DNA from: RECO01 sp050485385
Lineage (GTDB): Bacteria > Pseudomonadota > Alphaproteobacteria > Geminicoccales > Geminicoccaceae
DNA: 64,000 bases
Direction of reading: 5' to 3'
NCBI GenBank assembly: GCA_050485385.1
Contig: JBJHBG010000002.1
Coordinates: 1 to 64,000 of the forward strand
Shown here: in pieces, positions 45,745 to 59,951 of the stretch
How positions within the stretch are numbered: position 1 is the first letter of the stretch
Layout of the letters: each line of letters begins with the position of its first letter
Notes under the pieces: generated by a model
The model's database searches: none
Told to the model about the DNA's origin: nothing
What the model saw: the letters and a program-made list of their open reading frames with translations, nothing else
Translations under genes and position numbers: made by a program

Positions 45745-48648
<2,904 letters not shown>

Positions 48649-48740
48649 ACCTCGTCAGCCCCCCAATCTCGACCCTGGGGCGAGGAAGGCCCCGCGGGCC
48701 GCGCTACAACGCACCTCGCGATCGCGGCGGGTAGGCGGCC

Positions 48741-49615
<875 letters not shown>

Positions 49616-49616
<1 letters not shown>

Positions 49617-50785
49617 CATGCAGCCTTCTTGACGGCGTCGACGATCTTCTGGGCGGCATCGGCCAGGTCGTCGGCGGGAATGATGGTAAGGCCGGATTCG
49701 GCCATGATCTTCTTGCCGAGGTCGACGTTGGTGCCCTCGAGGCGGACCACCAGCGGGACCGACAGGTTGACCTCGCGGGCGGCGGCGACCACGCCCTCGG
49801 CGATCACGTCGCAGCGCATGATCCCACCGAAGATGTTGACCAGCACGCCTTCGACGTTCGGGTCGGACAGCAAGAGCTTGAACGCCGCGGTGACCCGCTC
49901 CTTGGTGGCGCCGCCGCCGACGTCGAGAAAGTTGGCGGGCGAGGAGCCGTAGAGCTTGATGATGTCCATCGTCGCCATGGCGAGCCCGGCGCCGTTCACC
50001 ATGCAGCCGATCGAGCCGTCGAGCTTGATGTAGTTCAGTTCGTGCCGGCTCGCCTCGACCTCGTGCGGGTCCTCCTCGTCGAGATCGCGCAGCTCGACGA
50101 TCTTCGGCTGCCGGTAGAGGGCGTTGCTGTCGAAGTTCATCTTGGCGTCGAGGGCGACGAGATCGCCGCTCTTGGTCACCACCAACGGATTGATCTCGAC
50201 TTGGCTGGCGTCGCGCTCGACGAGGCAGGTGTAGAGGCCCTTCATGAAGGCCAACGCCTTCTTCAAGGCCGGACCGGAGAGGCCGAGACCGAAGGCGAGC
50301 TTGCGGCCGTGGAACGCCTGGAAGCCCGCGACCGGATCGATCACCACGCGGATGATCTTCTCGGGCGTGGCCGCCGCCACCTCCTCGATCTCCACCCCAC
50401 CCTCGGTCGAGGCCATGAAGGTGACGCGCGAGGTGGCGCGGTCGATCACGGCACCGAGGTAGAGTTCGCGGGCGATCTCACAGCCGTCCTCGACGTAGAC
50501 TCGCTTGACCACGCGGCCCTCGGGCCCGGTCTGGTGGGTCACCAGCGTCATGCCGAGCATGTCGTTGGCGTATTGCCGGACCTCCTCGATCGACTTGGCG
50601 ATCTTGACGCCGCCGGCCTTGCCGCGGCCGCCGGCGTGGATCTGCGCCTTGACCACCCAGACCGGCCCGCCCAGATCGCGGGCGGCGCTCTCGGCCTCTT
50701 CGGGCGTGTAGGCGACGTGGCCGGCCAGCACGGCGACGCCGTAGTCGGCGAGCACGCCCTTGGCCTGGTATTCGTGAATGTTCAT
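49616..50785 (-). CDS. sucC: Succinyl-CoA synthetase beta subunit
   Basis: A 389-residue ATP-grasp subunit, standard in length. It begins [19 protein letters not shown], with [18 protein letters not shown] for nucleotide binding, EINPLVV for Mg2+, and [17 protein letters not shown] near the C-terminus contacting SucD. Its stop overlaps the sucD start. mdh lies 16 bp upstream in the same operon. Confidence 0.97.
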
Positions 50786-50801
50786 ACGTGCCTTCCCAGC
50801 A

Positions 50802-51905
<1,104 letters not shown>

Positions 51906-51967
51906 TTAAGGGTCATATTCCGGTACGTGACCAAAGCGGGGTCGCGATTGGCAATTGGGAATGGCCC

Positions 51968-52573
51968 ATGATCCGCAAGACCATGCGCGTCGGCGACGTG
52001 CGGACGTCGATCAAGCTCGAGACCGAGTTCTGGGACTATCTGCAGGACGTCGCCGGAACCCGCACCATGCGCTTGAGCGCGCTCGTCAACGAGGTGGCGC
52101 TCGCCAGCCCCGACCGCAACAACCTCGCCTCGACGCTGCGCACCTACGCCATCCTGCATGCCCGCAACAACGCGGGCGACCTCAAGGAGCGGGTGGAGAT
52201 GCTGGCCCTGGCCGGTTCGACCGACGACCTCAACCGCGTGTTCGACGCCTGTCCGCTACCCGCCCTGATCCTCGACGGCGAACGCAAGATCCGCGAGATC
52301 AACCGCGCCTTCGAACTCTGGCTCAATGTCGACCGCGACGGCACGGCGGGCAAGAAGCTGGACCACATCATGATCCTGCGCGGCCGCGGCCTCGAGGACT
52401 CGTGGCGCGCGCTGTTCGACGGCCGCGGCGCACGCGTCCAGTTCAACGCGACCTATCTCTCGCCGGGCAAGGTGCGCGCCGCCCAGGCGCTGGCCGTGCC
52501 GCTCGCCACCGCCAACGAAGGCGAGGTCGGCGGCGCCCTGGTCATGTACGAGACCCTGGCCGGCCGGCAGTAG
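51968..52573 (+). CDS. Ribbon-helix-helix protein with PAS-like C-terminal domain
   Basis: A 201-residue protein. ATG 51968 follows GGGAA. Residues 1-62 match the RHH_4 type of ribbon-helix-helix domain (MRVGDVRTSIKLETEFWDYLQDVAGTRTMRLSALVNEVA), where the strand RTSIKL would enter the DNA major groove as a dimer. Residues about 85-200 have PAS character (VFDACPLPALILDGERKIREINRAFELWLNV ... ALVMYETLAG). No membrane segment. Divergent from the mdh-suc operon across 221 bp. A sensor-repressor role for that operon is an inference from position; ligand and target are unknown. Confidence 0.75.
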   Translation: MIRKTMRVGDVRTSIKLETEFWDYLQDVAGTRTMRLSALVNEVALASPDRNNLASTLRTYAILHARNNAGDLKERVEMLALAGSTDDLNRVFDACPLPALILDGERKIREINRAFELWLNVDRDGTAGKKLDHIMILRGRGLEDSWRALFDGRGARVQFNATYLSPGKVRAAQALAVPLATANEGEVGGALVMYETLAGRQ

Positions 52574-52713
52574 TCGCGGGCCGAGACCGGGCGGGTGGCT
52601 CCGCTCGGCCCGCATCGGCCGTGGCCATGCGCGCATTCGTCCGGCTGGACAGGCGACACCGGCGGGTGTCTGTGATGCGCCAGTGACCGGTCGAGCGGAG
52701 AGGTTCAACGCCC

Positions 52714-54219
52714 GTGTCGTCGCCCCTTCGGCGAAGTCCGACTGGCCCCGATCAACGGCGCGAGCTGGCCCTTGCCGCAAGCCTACGGATGGTTGCCTAC
52801 GTCGTCGGCATGCTGTTGAGCGCGCTCGGGGCCGTCATGCTGGCGACGGCGGTCGTGGAGGTTTTCGCCGAAACGGCGATCTGGCACTCGTTCTTCGTTG
52901 GCGGCTGCGTCACGACCTTCGTCGGCGTCGCAGCGATGCTCTCGACCCGCGGCCGTCCCGTGACCGAAATCGGCCTCCGCGGCGCCTTCCTACTGACGGT
53001 CGCGAGTTGGAGTGCTACCGGGCTCTTCGCGGCCATTCCCCTGATGCTCGCGCCGGGCGACCATAGCTACACGGACGCCGTGTTCGAGGCCGTCTCCGGT
53101 CTGACGACGACGGGTTCGACGGTGTTCGTGGGGTTGGACGCGCAGCCGCGCGGCATCCTGTTCTGGCGCGCCGTCCTGCAGTGGGTCGGCGGCATCGGCA
53201 TCATCGCCACCGCCATCGTCATGTTCCCCTTCCTGCGCGTCGGCGGCATGCAGCTCTTCCGCACCGAAAGCTCCGACCGGTCGGAGAAGGTCCTGGCTCG
53301 CGCCGGCGATCTCGGTACGGCGATCCTGACGCTGTACGTCCTCCTCACGGCACTCTGCGCCGCCGCGTACCGGCTCGGCGGCATGAGCGTCTTCGATGCC
53401 GTCTGCCACGCCATGACCACCTTGGCGACCGGCGGCTTCGCCAACTACGACGCTTCCTTCGCGCACTTCGACTCGGCCCCGATCGAGGCCGCCGGCATCG
53501 TCTTCATGATCGCCGGCGCCCTGCCGTTCCTCGCCTACGTGCGGACGGTCATGGGGGGGCGGCCGATCTGGCAGGATGCGCAGGTGCAGGCCTTCCTCGT
53601 CGCGATCTTGACCTTCTGCCTGGTCGGCGGGCAACTCGCTGCCGGCGCCGGCGGCGAGTGGAGCCGCGAGATGATTCGCGGTGCCTTCAACGTGGTCTCG
53701 ATCGTCACCACGACCGGCTATGCCAGCGGCGATTTCCAGAGCTGGGGCTCGTTCGCCACCGGCTTCTTCTTCCTCCTGTTCTTCGTCGGCGGCTGCACCG
53801 GCTCCACCAGCGGCAGCATCAAGGTTCTCCGCTACCAGATCGTCTGGCGGGAGACCGTGCGCCAGTTGGAACGGCTGGTCTCACCCAACCTCGTCCGCGT
53901 CTCGACCCTCGACGGCCGGCCGATCCCGGCGGACGTGGTGCCGTCGGTGCTCGTGTTCCTGTTTCTTTTCTTCAGCAGCATCATGATCGGCACGCTCGGG
54001 CTGGCCGCCACCGGACTCGATCTGGTCACGAGCCTGTCGGGCGCGATGACCGCGCTGACCAACGTCGGCCCCGGCCTCGGCGACGTAATCGGCCCCGACG
54101 GCAATTTCGTCACCCTGCCGGACACGGCGAAGTGGCTGCTGGTCGCCGGCATGCTGCTCGGCCGGCTGGAGGTGTTCACCGTCTACGTGCTGCTCACGCC
54201 TCATTTCTGGCGCAACTGA
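52714..54219 (+). CDS. trkH: TrkH family potassium uptake membrane subunit
   Basis: A 501-residue channel-like protein with about ten membrane helices and four P-loop repeats: FEAVSGLTTTGSTVF, CHAMTTLATGGFANY, FNVVSIVTTTGYASGDF and SGAMTALTNVGPGLG. The glycines at the filter positions are retained in each. Works with a cytoplasmic TrkA-type gating protein, which is not encoded nearby. The GTG at 52714 follows GAGAGG at a rather long distance; a later start would cut the first helix. Convergent with regA. Confidence 0.9.
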   Translation: MSSPLRRSPTGPDQRRELALAASLRMVAYVVGMLLSALGAVMLATAVVEVFAETAIWHSFFVGGCVTTFVGVAAMLSTRGRPVTEIGLRGAFLLTVASWSATGLFAAIPLMLAPGDHSYTDAVFEAVSGLTTTGSTVFVGLDAQPRGILFWRAVLQWVGGIGIIATAIVMFPFLRVGGMQLFRTESSDRSEKVLARAGDLGTAILTLYVLLTALCAAAYRLGGMSVFDAVCHAMTTLATGGFANYDASFAHFDSAPIEAAGIVFMIAGALPFLAYVRTVMGGRPIWQDAQVQAFLVAILTFCLVGGQLAAGAGGEWSREMIRGAFNVVSIVTTTGYASGDFQSWGSFATGFFFLLFFVGGCTGSTSGSIKVLRYQIVWRETVRQLERLVSPNLVRVSTLDGRPIPADVVPSVLVFLFLFFSSIMIGTLGLAATGLDLVTSLSGAMTALTNVGPGLGDVIGPDGNFVTLPDTAKWLLVAGMLLGRLEVFTVYVLLTPHFWRN

Positions 54220-54252
54220 GCGCGCACCCGAATCGGCGCCCGACCGACCCGC

Positions 54253-54858
54253 CTACTCCCTCGGCGCCCGCTTGTTCAGGATACGCTGCAACGTGCGGCG
54301 GTGCATGTTGAGCCGCCGCGCCGTCTCGGAGACGTTGCGGCCGCATTGCTCGAACACGCGCTGGATGTGCTCCCAGCGGACCCGGTCGGGCGACATCGGC
54401 GCCTCGGGCGGCGGCGGCAGGCCGTCGCGGGTGTGCAGGAGCGCTTCCGCGATCTCGTCGCCGTCGACCGGCTTGGCGAGATAGTCCACGGCCCCCCGCT
54501 TCACCGCCGCGACGGCGGAAGCGATGTTGCCGTAGCCGGTGACCACGGCGACGCGCACCCCCGGCGACCGCTCACCGAGTTCGCCGATGAAGCCCATCGC
54601 GTTGCCGTCCTCGAGCCGCATGTCGAGAACCGCGAAGCCGAACCGCTTGGCAGCCAGGAACTCCCGCCCCTGCGCCAGCGTTTCGGCGGCATGCACGGCG
54701 AAGCCGCGCCGCTCCAGCGCACGCGCCAAGGTGCGGCGCAACGGACCGTCGTCGTCGACCAGAAGCAGGTCGGCGTTGCCGGCGACTTGCCGCGGATCGA
54801 TCCCGACCGGCGTGGACGGCGCCTCGGCCGGTCGATGCAGCTGGTTCAGGTCGTCCAT
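54253..54858 (-). CDS. regA: Response regulator RegA/ActR/PrrA
   Basis: A 201-residue two-component regulator. Receiver domain about 31-145 with phospho-acceptor Asp79 (AVLDMRLEDG), acidic pair VDDD and KPVDGDE. A proline linker (LPPPPEAPM) leads to a Fis-type helix-turn-helix (WEHIQRVFEQCGRNVSETARRLNMHRRTLQRIL). The proline linker plus Fis-type HTH is the RegA/ActR signature of redox-responsive control of respiration and carbon metabolism. ATG 54858 is preferred to GTG 54864 because AGGGAA is then well spaced. Downstream of regB by 10 bp. Confidence 0.92.
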   Translation of the reverse strand: MDDLNQLHRPAEAPSTPVGIDPRQVAGNADLLLVDDDGPLRRTLARALERRGFAVHAAETLAQGREFLAAKRFGFAVLDMRLEDGNAMGFIGELGERSPGVRVAVVTGYGNIASAVAAVKRGAVDYLAKPVDGDEIAEALLHTRDGLPPPPEAPMSPDRVRWEHIQRVFEQCGRNVSETARRLNMHRRTLQRILNKRAPRE

Positions 54859-54868
54859 CGACACTTCC

Positions 54869-56191
54869 CTATCGCTGGGCCCGCTCGGGCCACGTGATCG
54901 TCACCGCCGCGCCACGGGCGCGGTTGGCGAACTCCAACTCGGCGCCGGACCGGACGAGGAAGGTGCAGGCGATGAACAAGCCCAGACCGTGCGTGCCTGT
55001 GGCGCCGCGCGTGCTGGCGAAGGGCTCGCCGATCCGCCCCAAAACCTCCGCTGGAAACCCGGGTCCGTCGTCGACGAGGGTGAGAATGGTACGCTCGGCG
55101 CCGACGTCGAGGGTCACGACGACTTCCGACGCCGCAAACGTCACCGCGTTGTCCAACAAATTGGCCAGACCGTGCCGCACCTCGCCCGCCGACGGGAACG
55201 CCGGCTCGCCACGCCCGTCCGCCGTGGCGATCGACAAGCGGATGCCGACGCCCCGACCGTCGTGCTCGGCGACGAGGCGCTCAAGCATTGCCGACAGGGG
55301 CACGCGGCCGGGCGCGCCCAGCGGCTCGTGCGGCGCACGGTCGGCGAAGCGGTCGAGGATGTCGCCGCAACGCCCAACCTGCTCGTGCAGGAGCCGCGCA
55401 TCCTCCGCCGCCGCCGAGCCGGGCGGCAGACGATGCAGCAGTTCCTTGGCAAGGATGCGGATGGTGGAGAGCGGCGTGCCGAGGTCGTGGGCCGCAGCGG
55501 CCGCGAGACCGTCGAGGTCGCCGAGCCGCTGCTCGCGCTCGAGCGCGTACTGGGTGGCCGCGAGGGCGCGGGCCATCCGCCGGCCCTCCTCGGCGATGCG
55601 CCAAGCGTAGCTGGCGATCAGCGCGGTGCCGAACGTTAGCGCCGCCCACGTCCCCGTGGTGAGCAGGGACGGCAGCCGATAGCCCGGTGCCGCCCATGGC
55701 ACCGCCCCCTGCCCGAAGGCCAAGAGCGAGGTCACGGCGACGACCGTGGCGCAGACCGCGGTGCACCACGCGAGGCCCACGGTGGTCGCGGCCAGCACCG
55801 CCGGGAACAGGAGGAACAGCGCGAACGGATTGGCCAGCGCGCCGGTGAGGGCCAGGAGCCCCCCGATCGCGAGCGCGTCGGTGACGAGCACGAGGCCCAG
55901 TTGGCCCTCGCCCAGGCGCTGCGGCGACTGCATTCGCGTGAGCGTCCACCAGGTGGTCGCCGCGCCGAGGCCGACGAGCGCCAAGAGCGGCACCAACGGC
56001 AGCGCGATGCCGAGGACGAAATGCACGAACAGTACCGCAAAGCCCTGGCCGCCCACCTGCGTCCAGCGGATTGCGGCGAAGGTGCGGGGACTCAAGCCGA
56101 ACGTTCCAGCCAGACCGCCATCGCCGGCCGTCGCTCGCGGCCCGCAAAGGCGCACGGACGTGACCGCCGCGCTCGTGAGCGCGCCGCTCAT
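54869..56191 (-). CDS. regB: Redox sensor histidine kinase RegB/ActS/PrrB
   Basis: A 440-residue kinase with six hydrophobic segments (about 50-195) and a cytoplasmic kinase core. GALANPF at 117-123 fits the conserved quinone-sensing heptapeptide region of RegB. His235 lies in the typical AAAAHDLGTPLSTI. Cys275 in EQVGRCGDIL fits the redox-active cysteine reported for RegB (family knowledge). The ATPase part has NLLDNAVTFA, DDGPGF and GTHGLGLFIA. Same strand and 10 bp upstream of its regulator; no SenC/Sco gene between or beside them. Confidence 0.92.
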   Translation of the reverse strand: MSGALTSAAVTSVRLCGPRATAGDGGLAGTFGLSPRTFAAIRWTQVGGQGFAVLFVHFVLGIALPLVPLLALVGLGAATTWWTLTRMQSPQRLGEGQLGLVLVTDALAIGGLLALTGALANPFALFLLFPAVLAATTVGLAWCTAVCATVVAVTSLLAFGQGAVPWAAPGYRLPSLLTTGTWAALTFGTALIASYAWRIAEEGRRMARALAATQYALEREQRLGDLDGLAAAAAHDLGTPLSTIRILAKELLHRLPPGSAAAEDARLLHEQVGRCGDILDRFADRAPHEPLGAPGRVPLSAMLERLVAEHDGRGVGIRLSIATADGRGEPAFPSAGEVRHGLANLLDNAVTFAASEVVVTLDVGAERTILTLVDDGPGFPAEVLGRIGEPFASTRGATGTHGLGLFIACTFLVRSGAELEFANRARGAAVTITWPERAQR

Positions 56192-56212
56192 GCTGGCATC
56201 TCGAGCAACGTT

Positions 56213-57007
56213 CTAGCGCGTTCGTCCGATGCCGGAGGCAGGCACCACGATGCCGGACAACTGGACCCCATACGTGGCTTCACCCTGTTGACGGCTCCGT
56301 CTAAAACTAAAGTAGCTCGATCTTTCGTCTAATGTATCCGCCGCCACGTCGTCGACAAGCGTTACGCCACTTTCGTCCAGGTCGTGACGCACGAGACCGG
56401 CCAGATCGAACGCCCAGCGCGGCTGTCCGTCCCGCGGCGGACGCGGCGAAAACAACACGGTCGCCGTGGCGTTGCGGGCAAGGGCAGCGTCGCGCACCAG
56501 GGCGTCGACCTCGTAGCTCGGCTGCCGGATGCAGGGGCCGATGGCGGCCCGGCAGCGCGCGGGCTCGGCGCCGAGGCGAGCCATTGCCGCCACTGCCGCG
56601 GGTACCACACCGCCGACGGCGCTACGCCAGCCGGCATGGATCGCGGCGGCGACGCCGGCCTCCGGGTCGACGAGCAGCACCGGCACGCAGTCCGCCGTCG
56701 TCACCGCGAGCACGAGCCCGGCGGTCGCACTCACGACGGCGTCGCCCGCACGCTCGTGCTGGCTCGCCGTCGTCAGCGTCTGCACCTCGACGCCGTGGAC
56801 TTGGCGCAGCGTGCAGAGCCGCTCGGCCGGCGCGCCCAAGGCGAGCGCGAAGCGCCGCCGGTTCTCGCGCACGGCCACCCGGTCGTCGCCGCTACCGAGC
56901 CCGGCATTGGCCGACGCATACGCGCCGCGGCTGACGCCGCCGCGGCGCCCGCCGAAGCCGTGCACGACGCCAACGTCCGCCAGCACGGACGACCTCGCCT
57001 CGATCAC
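56213..57007 (-). CDS. pgeF: Peptidoglycan editing factor PgeF / polyphenol oxidase family
   Basis: A 264-residue YfiH/laccase-domain protein. Metal or active-site elements are RQVHGVEVQ, TTADCVPVLLVDP and AAIHAGWRSAVGGVV, and the last third has AAIGPCIRQPSYEV. Family members purge mis-incorporated L-Ser from peptidoglycan precursors and show polyphenol or purine nucleoside activities in vitro. The GTG at 57007 follows AAGGAG and overlaps the upstream stop (GTGA). Confidence 0.92.
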   Translation of the reverse strand: MIEARSSVLADVGVVHGFGGRRGGVSRGAYASANAGLGSGDDRVAVRENRRRFALALGAPAERLCTLRQVHGVEVQTLTTASQHERAGDAVVSATAGLVLAVTTADCVPVLLVDPEAGVAAAIHAGWRSAVGGVVPAAVAAMARLGAEPARCRAAIGPCIRQPSYEVDALVRDAALARNATATVLFSPRPPRDGQPRWAFDLAGLVRHDLDESGVTLVDDVAADTLDERSSYFSFRRSRQQGEATYGVQLSGIVVPASGIGRTR

Positions 57008-58089
57008 CAGCGGTCTCCTTCGTCGAAACCGGCGGGCACGGGGCCGGCCGGATGGGCCACGGCGAGTATCTTGAAGGCTTCACCCATCGCCCGCGGATCG
57101 AGCAGGCGGCGTATGCCGGCAAAGAGCGTCCGCCGCGCCGCGTCGTCCCGGCCCTGCGCCAGCCGCAAGGCCCTGAGCTCGACGCCCAGCGCCCGCAGCA
57201 CCCGCGCCTGCGGCAGCGGCCCGTAGACGGCAGCCCCAGCCGCCGCCGCGGCCTCGGCCAAGGGCCTGAAGTCGACCGCGCTCGACAGGTCGGCCCAGCC
57301 GAGCTGGTCGAGCACGTCGACCGGACGATGCCGCCGCACCGCCTGCAGGGTATCGCGCGCCGCCACGGCCACGCCGCCGTAGTCGACCAACAGCCCGAGG
57401 CCCCCGCGAGCGGCAACAGTCCGGGCAACGGTGGCGGCGACCGCCACGCGCGCCGGCGAAGTCTCGGCCACGGCACCGACCGGGGCGTGGGCGAAGCGGG
57501 CATCGGCCATCGACGCGGGCCGAAGCTGCCACCGCGCGTGGCCGCCCTCGTCCACGACGACGAAGCGCTCGGCCCAGCCCGCGGCGGTGCGCTCGAACTG
57601 GCGGATCGGCAGCGCGTCCAGGAACTCGTTGGCGACGAGGAACAGCGGACGGTCGGTCGGCAGGTCCTCGACGGAGGCGTGCCATGTCGCGGGAAGGTCC
57701 GGCACGGCCGCAGCCTGCGCCGCACGCAGGCTGCGGCTGCGCTCCACCAGATGGACGGCCCACGCGGCTTCGAGACCCGGAATCCGGCCGACCGCACGCC
57801 AGAGATCGGCGAGCAGGGTGCCGCGTCCGGGGCCGAGCTCGGCGAAGACGGCAGGCGCGGGCGCGCCGCTGCGCTGCCACGTGTCGGCGAGCGCCAAACC
57901 GACCAACTCGCCGAACACCTGCGAAACCTCGGGCGCGGTCACGAAGTCGCCGTCCCGGCCGAACACCGCCGTCGGCGCCCGCTGGTAGTAGCCGTCCACG
58001 TCGGCCGCGACCGCAAGGTCGAACAGGGTCGCGACGTTCACCGGCCCGGCCGCCCGCAGCCGTGCCAAAAGGCCCGGCTCAACCGGCAC
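57004..58089 (-). CDS. MidA-like SAM-dependent methyltransferase
   Basis: A 361-residue DUF185/NDUFAF7 family protein. Conserved parts are DGYYQRAPTAVFGRDGDFVTAPEVSQVFGELVGLALADTW, ELGPGRGTLLADLWRA (SAM motif I), FLVANEFLDALPIRQF and LLVDYGGVA. The mitochondrial relative methylates an arginine of complex I subunit NDUFS2, so a role in respiratory complex assembly is plausible. GTG start with GAGGG upstream; overlaps lgt by 11 bp and pgeF by 4. Confidence 0.9.
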   Translation of the reverse strand: MPVEPGLLARLRAAGPVNVATLFDLAVAADVDGYYQRAPTAVFGRDGDFVTAPEVSQVFGELVGLALADTWQRSGAPAPAVFAELGPGRGTLLADLWRAVGRIPGLEAAWAVHLVERSRSLRAAQAAAVPDLPATWHASVEDLPTDRPLFLVANEFLDALPIRQFERTAAGWAERFVVVDEGGHARWQLRPASMADARFAHAPVGAVAETSPARVAVAATVARTVAARGGLGLLVDYGGVAVAARDTLQAVRRHRPVDVLDQLGWADLSSAVDFRPLAEAAAAAGAAVYGPLPQARVLRALGVELRALRLAQGRDDAARRTLFAGIRRLLDPRAMGEAFKILAVAHPAGPVPAGFDEGDRW

Positions 58090-58888
58090 GGATGCCCTCG
58101 CGCCGCGTCGGCGTGCGCGCGATCATCCAGGCGCCGAGCGCCATCATCGGCAGACTGAGCGCTTGGCCCATGGTGATCGCCCCGAGCAGGAGACCGAGCT
58201 GCGGGTCCGGCTCGCGGACGAACTCGACCGTGAAGCGGGCGAGCCCATAGCCGAGGAGGAAGGTGCCGCCGAGCCGGCCGGCGTTGGCGGGGTCACGCCG
58301 ACCGCTCGCCATCCAGGCGAGCACCAGAAACAGGGCGAGACCTTCCAGCGCTGCCTGATAGAGCTGGCTCGGATGGCGCGGCAGAGCACCGCCCATGGGA
58401 AACACCATGGCCCAAGGCACGTCCGTCACCCGGCCGTAGAGTTCGCCGTTCACGAAATTGGCGAGGCGGCCGAAGAAGAGGCCGATGGGCGCGGCGACGG
58501 CGGCGGCGTCGCCCACTTCCAAGGGGCCGACGCCGTGTTGCCGGGCGGTGATCAGACAGCCGACCACGACGCCGATCAGGCCGCCGTGGAAGGCCATCCC
58601 GCCCTGCCACACGTAGAGCACCTCCCAGGGATGTTGGAGGTAGTAGGCGGGCTGGTAGAACACGACGAACCCCAGCCGCCCGCCGATCAGCACGCCCAAG
58701 GTGGCGTAGAACAGAAGATCGTCGACCGCCGCCGGCGTCAGCTTCCAACCGGGCCGCGTCACCACGCGCCTGAGGTAGCGCCAGCCGAGCAGCAGCCCGG
58801 CGACGTAGGCGAGCGCGTACCAGCGGATCGCGAACGGGCCGAACTCGATCAGGATCGGGTCGATGGCCGGGAAGGGAATGGCGAGCAC
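58079..58888 (-). CDS. lgt: Prolipoprotein diacylglyceryl transferase
   Basis: A 269-residue inner-membrane enzyme with seven helices that transfers diacylglycerol from phosphatidylglycerol to the lipobox cysteine of preprolipoproteins. Key segments are YVWQGGMAFHGGLIGVVVG, FFGRLANFVNGELYGR and HPSQLYQAALEGL. The GTG at 58888 follows GAGAGG and gives the normal short periplasmic N-terminus IPFPAIDPILIEFGPFAIRWY. The L,D-transpeptidase lipoprotein in this window would be one client. First gene of the lgt-midA-pgeF-regB-regA string. Confidence 0.95.
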   Translation of the reverse strand: MLAIPFPAIDPILIEFGPFAIRWYALAYVAGLLLGWRYLRRVVTRPGWKLTPAAVDDLLFYATLGVLIGGRLGFVVFYQPAYYLQHPWEVLYVWQGGMAFHGGLIGVVVGCLITARQHGVGPLEVGDAAAVAAPIGLFFGRLANFVNGELYGRVTDVPWAMVFPMGGALPRHPSQLYQAALEGLALFLVLAWMASGRRDPANAGRLGGTFLLGYGLARFTVEFVREPDPQLGLLLGAITMGQALSLPMMALGAWMIARTPTRREGIRAG

Positions 58889-59015
58889 GTCGCACCTCTC
58901 GTCGATGCGAAGACGGCTTAAGGAGGCGCCGGGCGGGCGGCAAGGCCCCAGCGCCACCTTGCGACCCAACCGGGCCATGCCATATCACGAGGGCATGACC
59001 GTAAGGAGACGCTCC

Positions 59016-59336
59016 GTGCAGACGCGCAACCCGATGCTGGACGATCTCGCCAAGGTGGCGAGCGGGGCCATGAGCACGCTGGGCGGCGTGCGCGAGGAGA
59101 TCGAGAACCGGGTGCGCGAGCGGCTGGAGCGGCTCGCCGCCGACATGGAGCTGGTCACCCGCGAGGAGTACGACGCGGTCAAGGCGATGGCCGTCAAGGC
59201 GCGCGAGGAGCAGATGGCCATGGCCGAACGGGTGACCGAGTTGGAAGCCCGCATCGCCGCGCTCGAAGCCGCTGGCACCGCCAAGCCCCGCAGCCGCGCG
59301 CGCAAGCCCAAGGCCGGCGATGCGGGGGGCGCCTGA
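59016..59336 (+). CDS. ubiK: Ubiquinone biosynthesis accessory factor UbiK (BMFP domain)
   Basis: A 106-residue protein. The GTG at 59016, seven bases after AAGGAG, is preferred to the ATG at 58995. The chain begins QTRNPMLDDLAKVASGAMSTLGGVREEI and continues into a strong coiled coil (VTREEYDAVKAMAVKAREEQMAMAERVTELEARIAALE), with a basic Ala/Lys/Arg tail. This is the YqiC/UbiK form that helps assemble the soluble Ubi complex and binds lipid. Divergent from lgt. Confidence 0.88.
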   Translation: MQTRNPMLDDLAKVASGAMSTLGGVREEIENRVRERLERLAADMELVTREEYDAVKAMAVKAREEQMAMAERVTELEARIAALEAAGTAKPRSRARKPKAGDAGGA

Positions 59337-59443
59337 CGACGCAACTCTGAGGCGTTGCCACGCATCTTGCACCGCCGAAGCCATGCTGGCACCGTAGAAG
59401 CGCTTGCTTCACGTGTGGCTATTGTGCCGCGTCTGGGGACCGA

Positions 59444-59947
59444 ATGTCGTCGCTGAACCTCGAAATCGCCGAGCCGCTCGGCAACCCGCTCGATCTCGTC
59501 GAGCGCATCGCCATCGCCAACGACTGGACCTACGACCGCACCGCCGAGGACGAACTGGCCGCCGAGCTGCCGGGGCAGTGGTGCAACTATCGGATGTGGT
59601 TCAGTTGGCAGAACGACATGGGCATCTTCCACCTCGCCTGCGCGCTCGACGTCAAGGTGCCGCAGGCCAAGCGCGTCGGGCTTTACCACCTCCTGGCGCT
59701 CGCCAACGAGAAGCTGTGGCTCGGCCATTTCGATCTCTGGTCCGACGAGGGCGTCCCGGTCTTCCGCCACGCCATCCTGGTGCGCGACAACGCGGGCGTC
59801 GGCGTCGAAGCGCTGGAGGACCTGACCGAACTCGCGCTCGGCGAGTGCGAGCGCTTCTTCCCGGCCTTCCAGTTTCACCTGTGGGGCGGCAAGGCACCGG
59901 CCGAAGCGCTGACCGCCGCCTTGCTCGAGACCGAAGGCGAGGCCTGA
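59444..59947 (+). CDS. YbjN domain-containing protein
   Basis: A 167-residue soluble protein with the YbjN core (AIANDWTYDRTAEDELAAELPGQWCNYRMWFSWQNDMGIFHLACALDVKVP ... LYHLLALANEKLWLGHFDLWSDEGVPVFRHAILV). The fold resembles a type III secretion chaperone. The role is not defined; in alphaproteobacteria it is often found directly before proC, as here (4-bp gap). Confidence 0.88.
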   Translation: MSSLNLEIAEPLGNPLDLVERIAIANDWTYDRTAEDELAAELPGQWCNYRMWFSWQNDMGIFHLACALDVKVPQAKRVGLYHLLALANEKLWLGHFDLWSDEGVPVFRHAILVRDNAGVGVEALEDLTELALGECERFFPAFQFHLWGGKAPAEALTAALLETEGEA

Positions 59948-59951
59948 GGCC

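Noticed and set aside
59387..59408. Possible sigma-54 promoter (TGGCAC ... TTGCT) upstream of ybjN
   Set aside because: The two elements are 11 bp apart; sigma-54 needs about 5 between these boxes.
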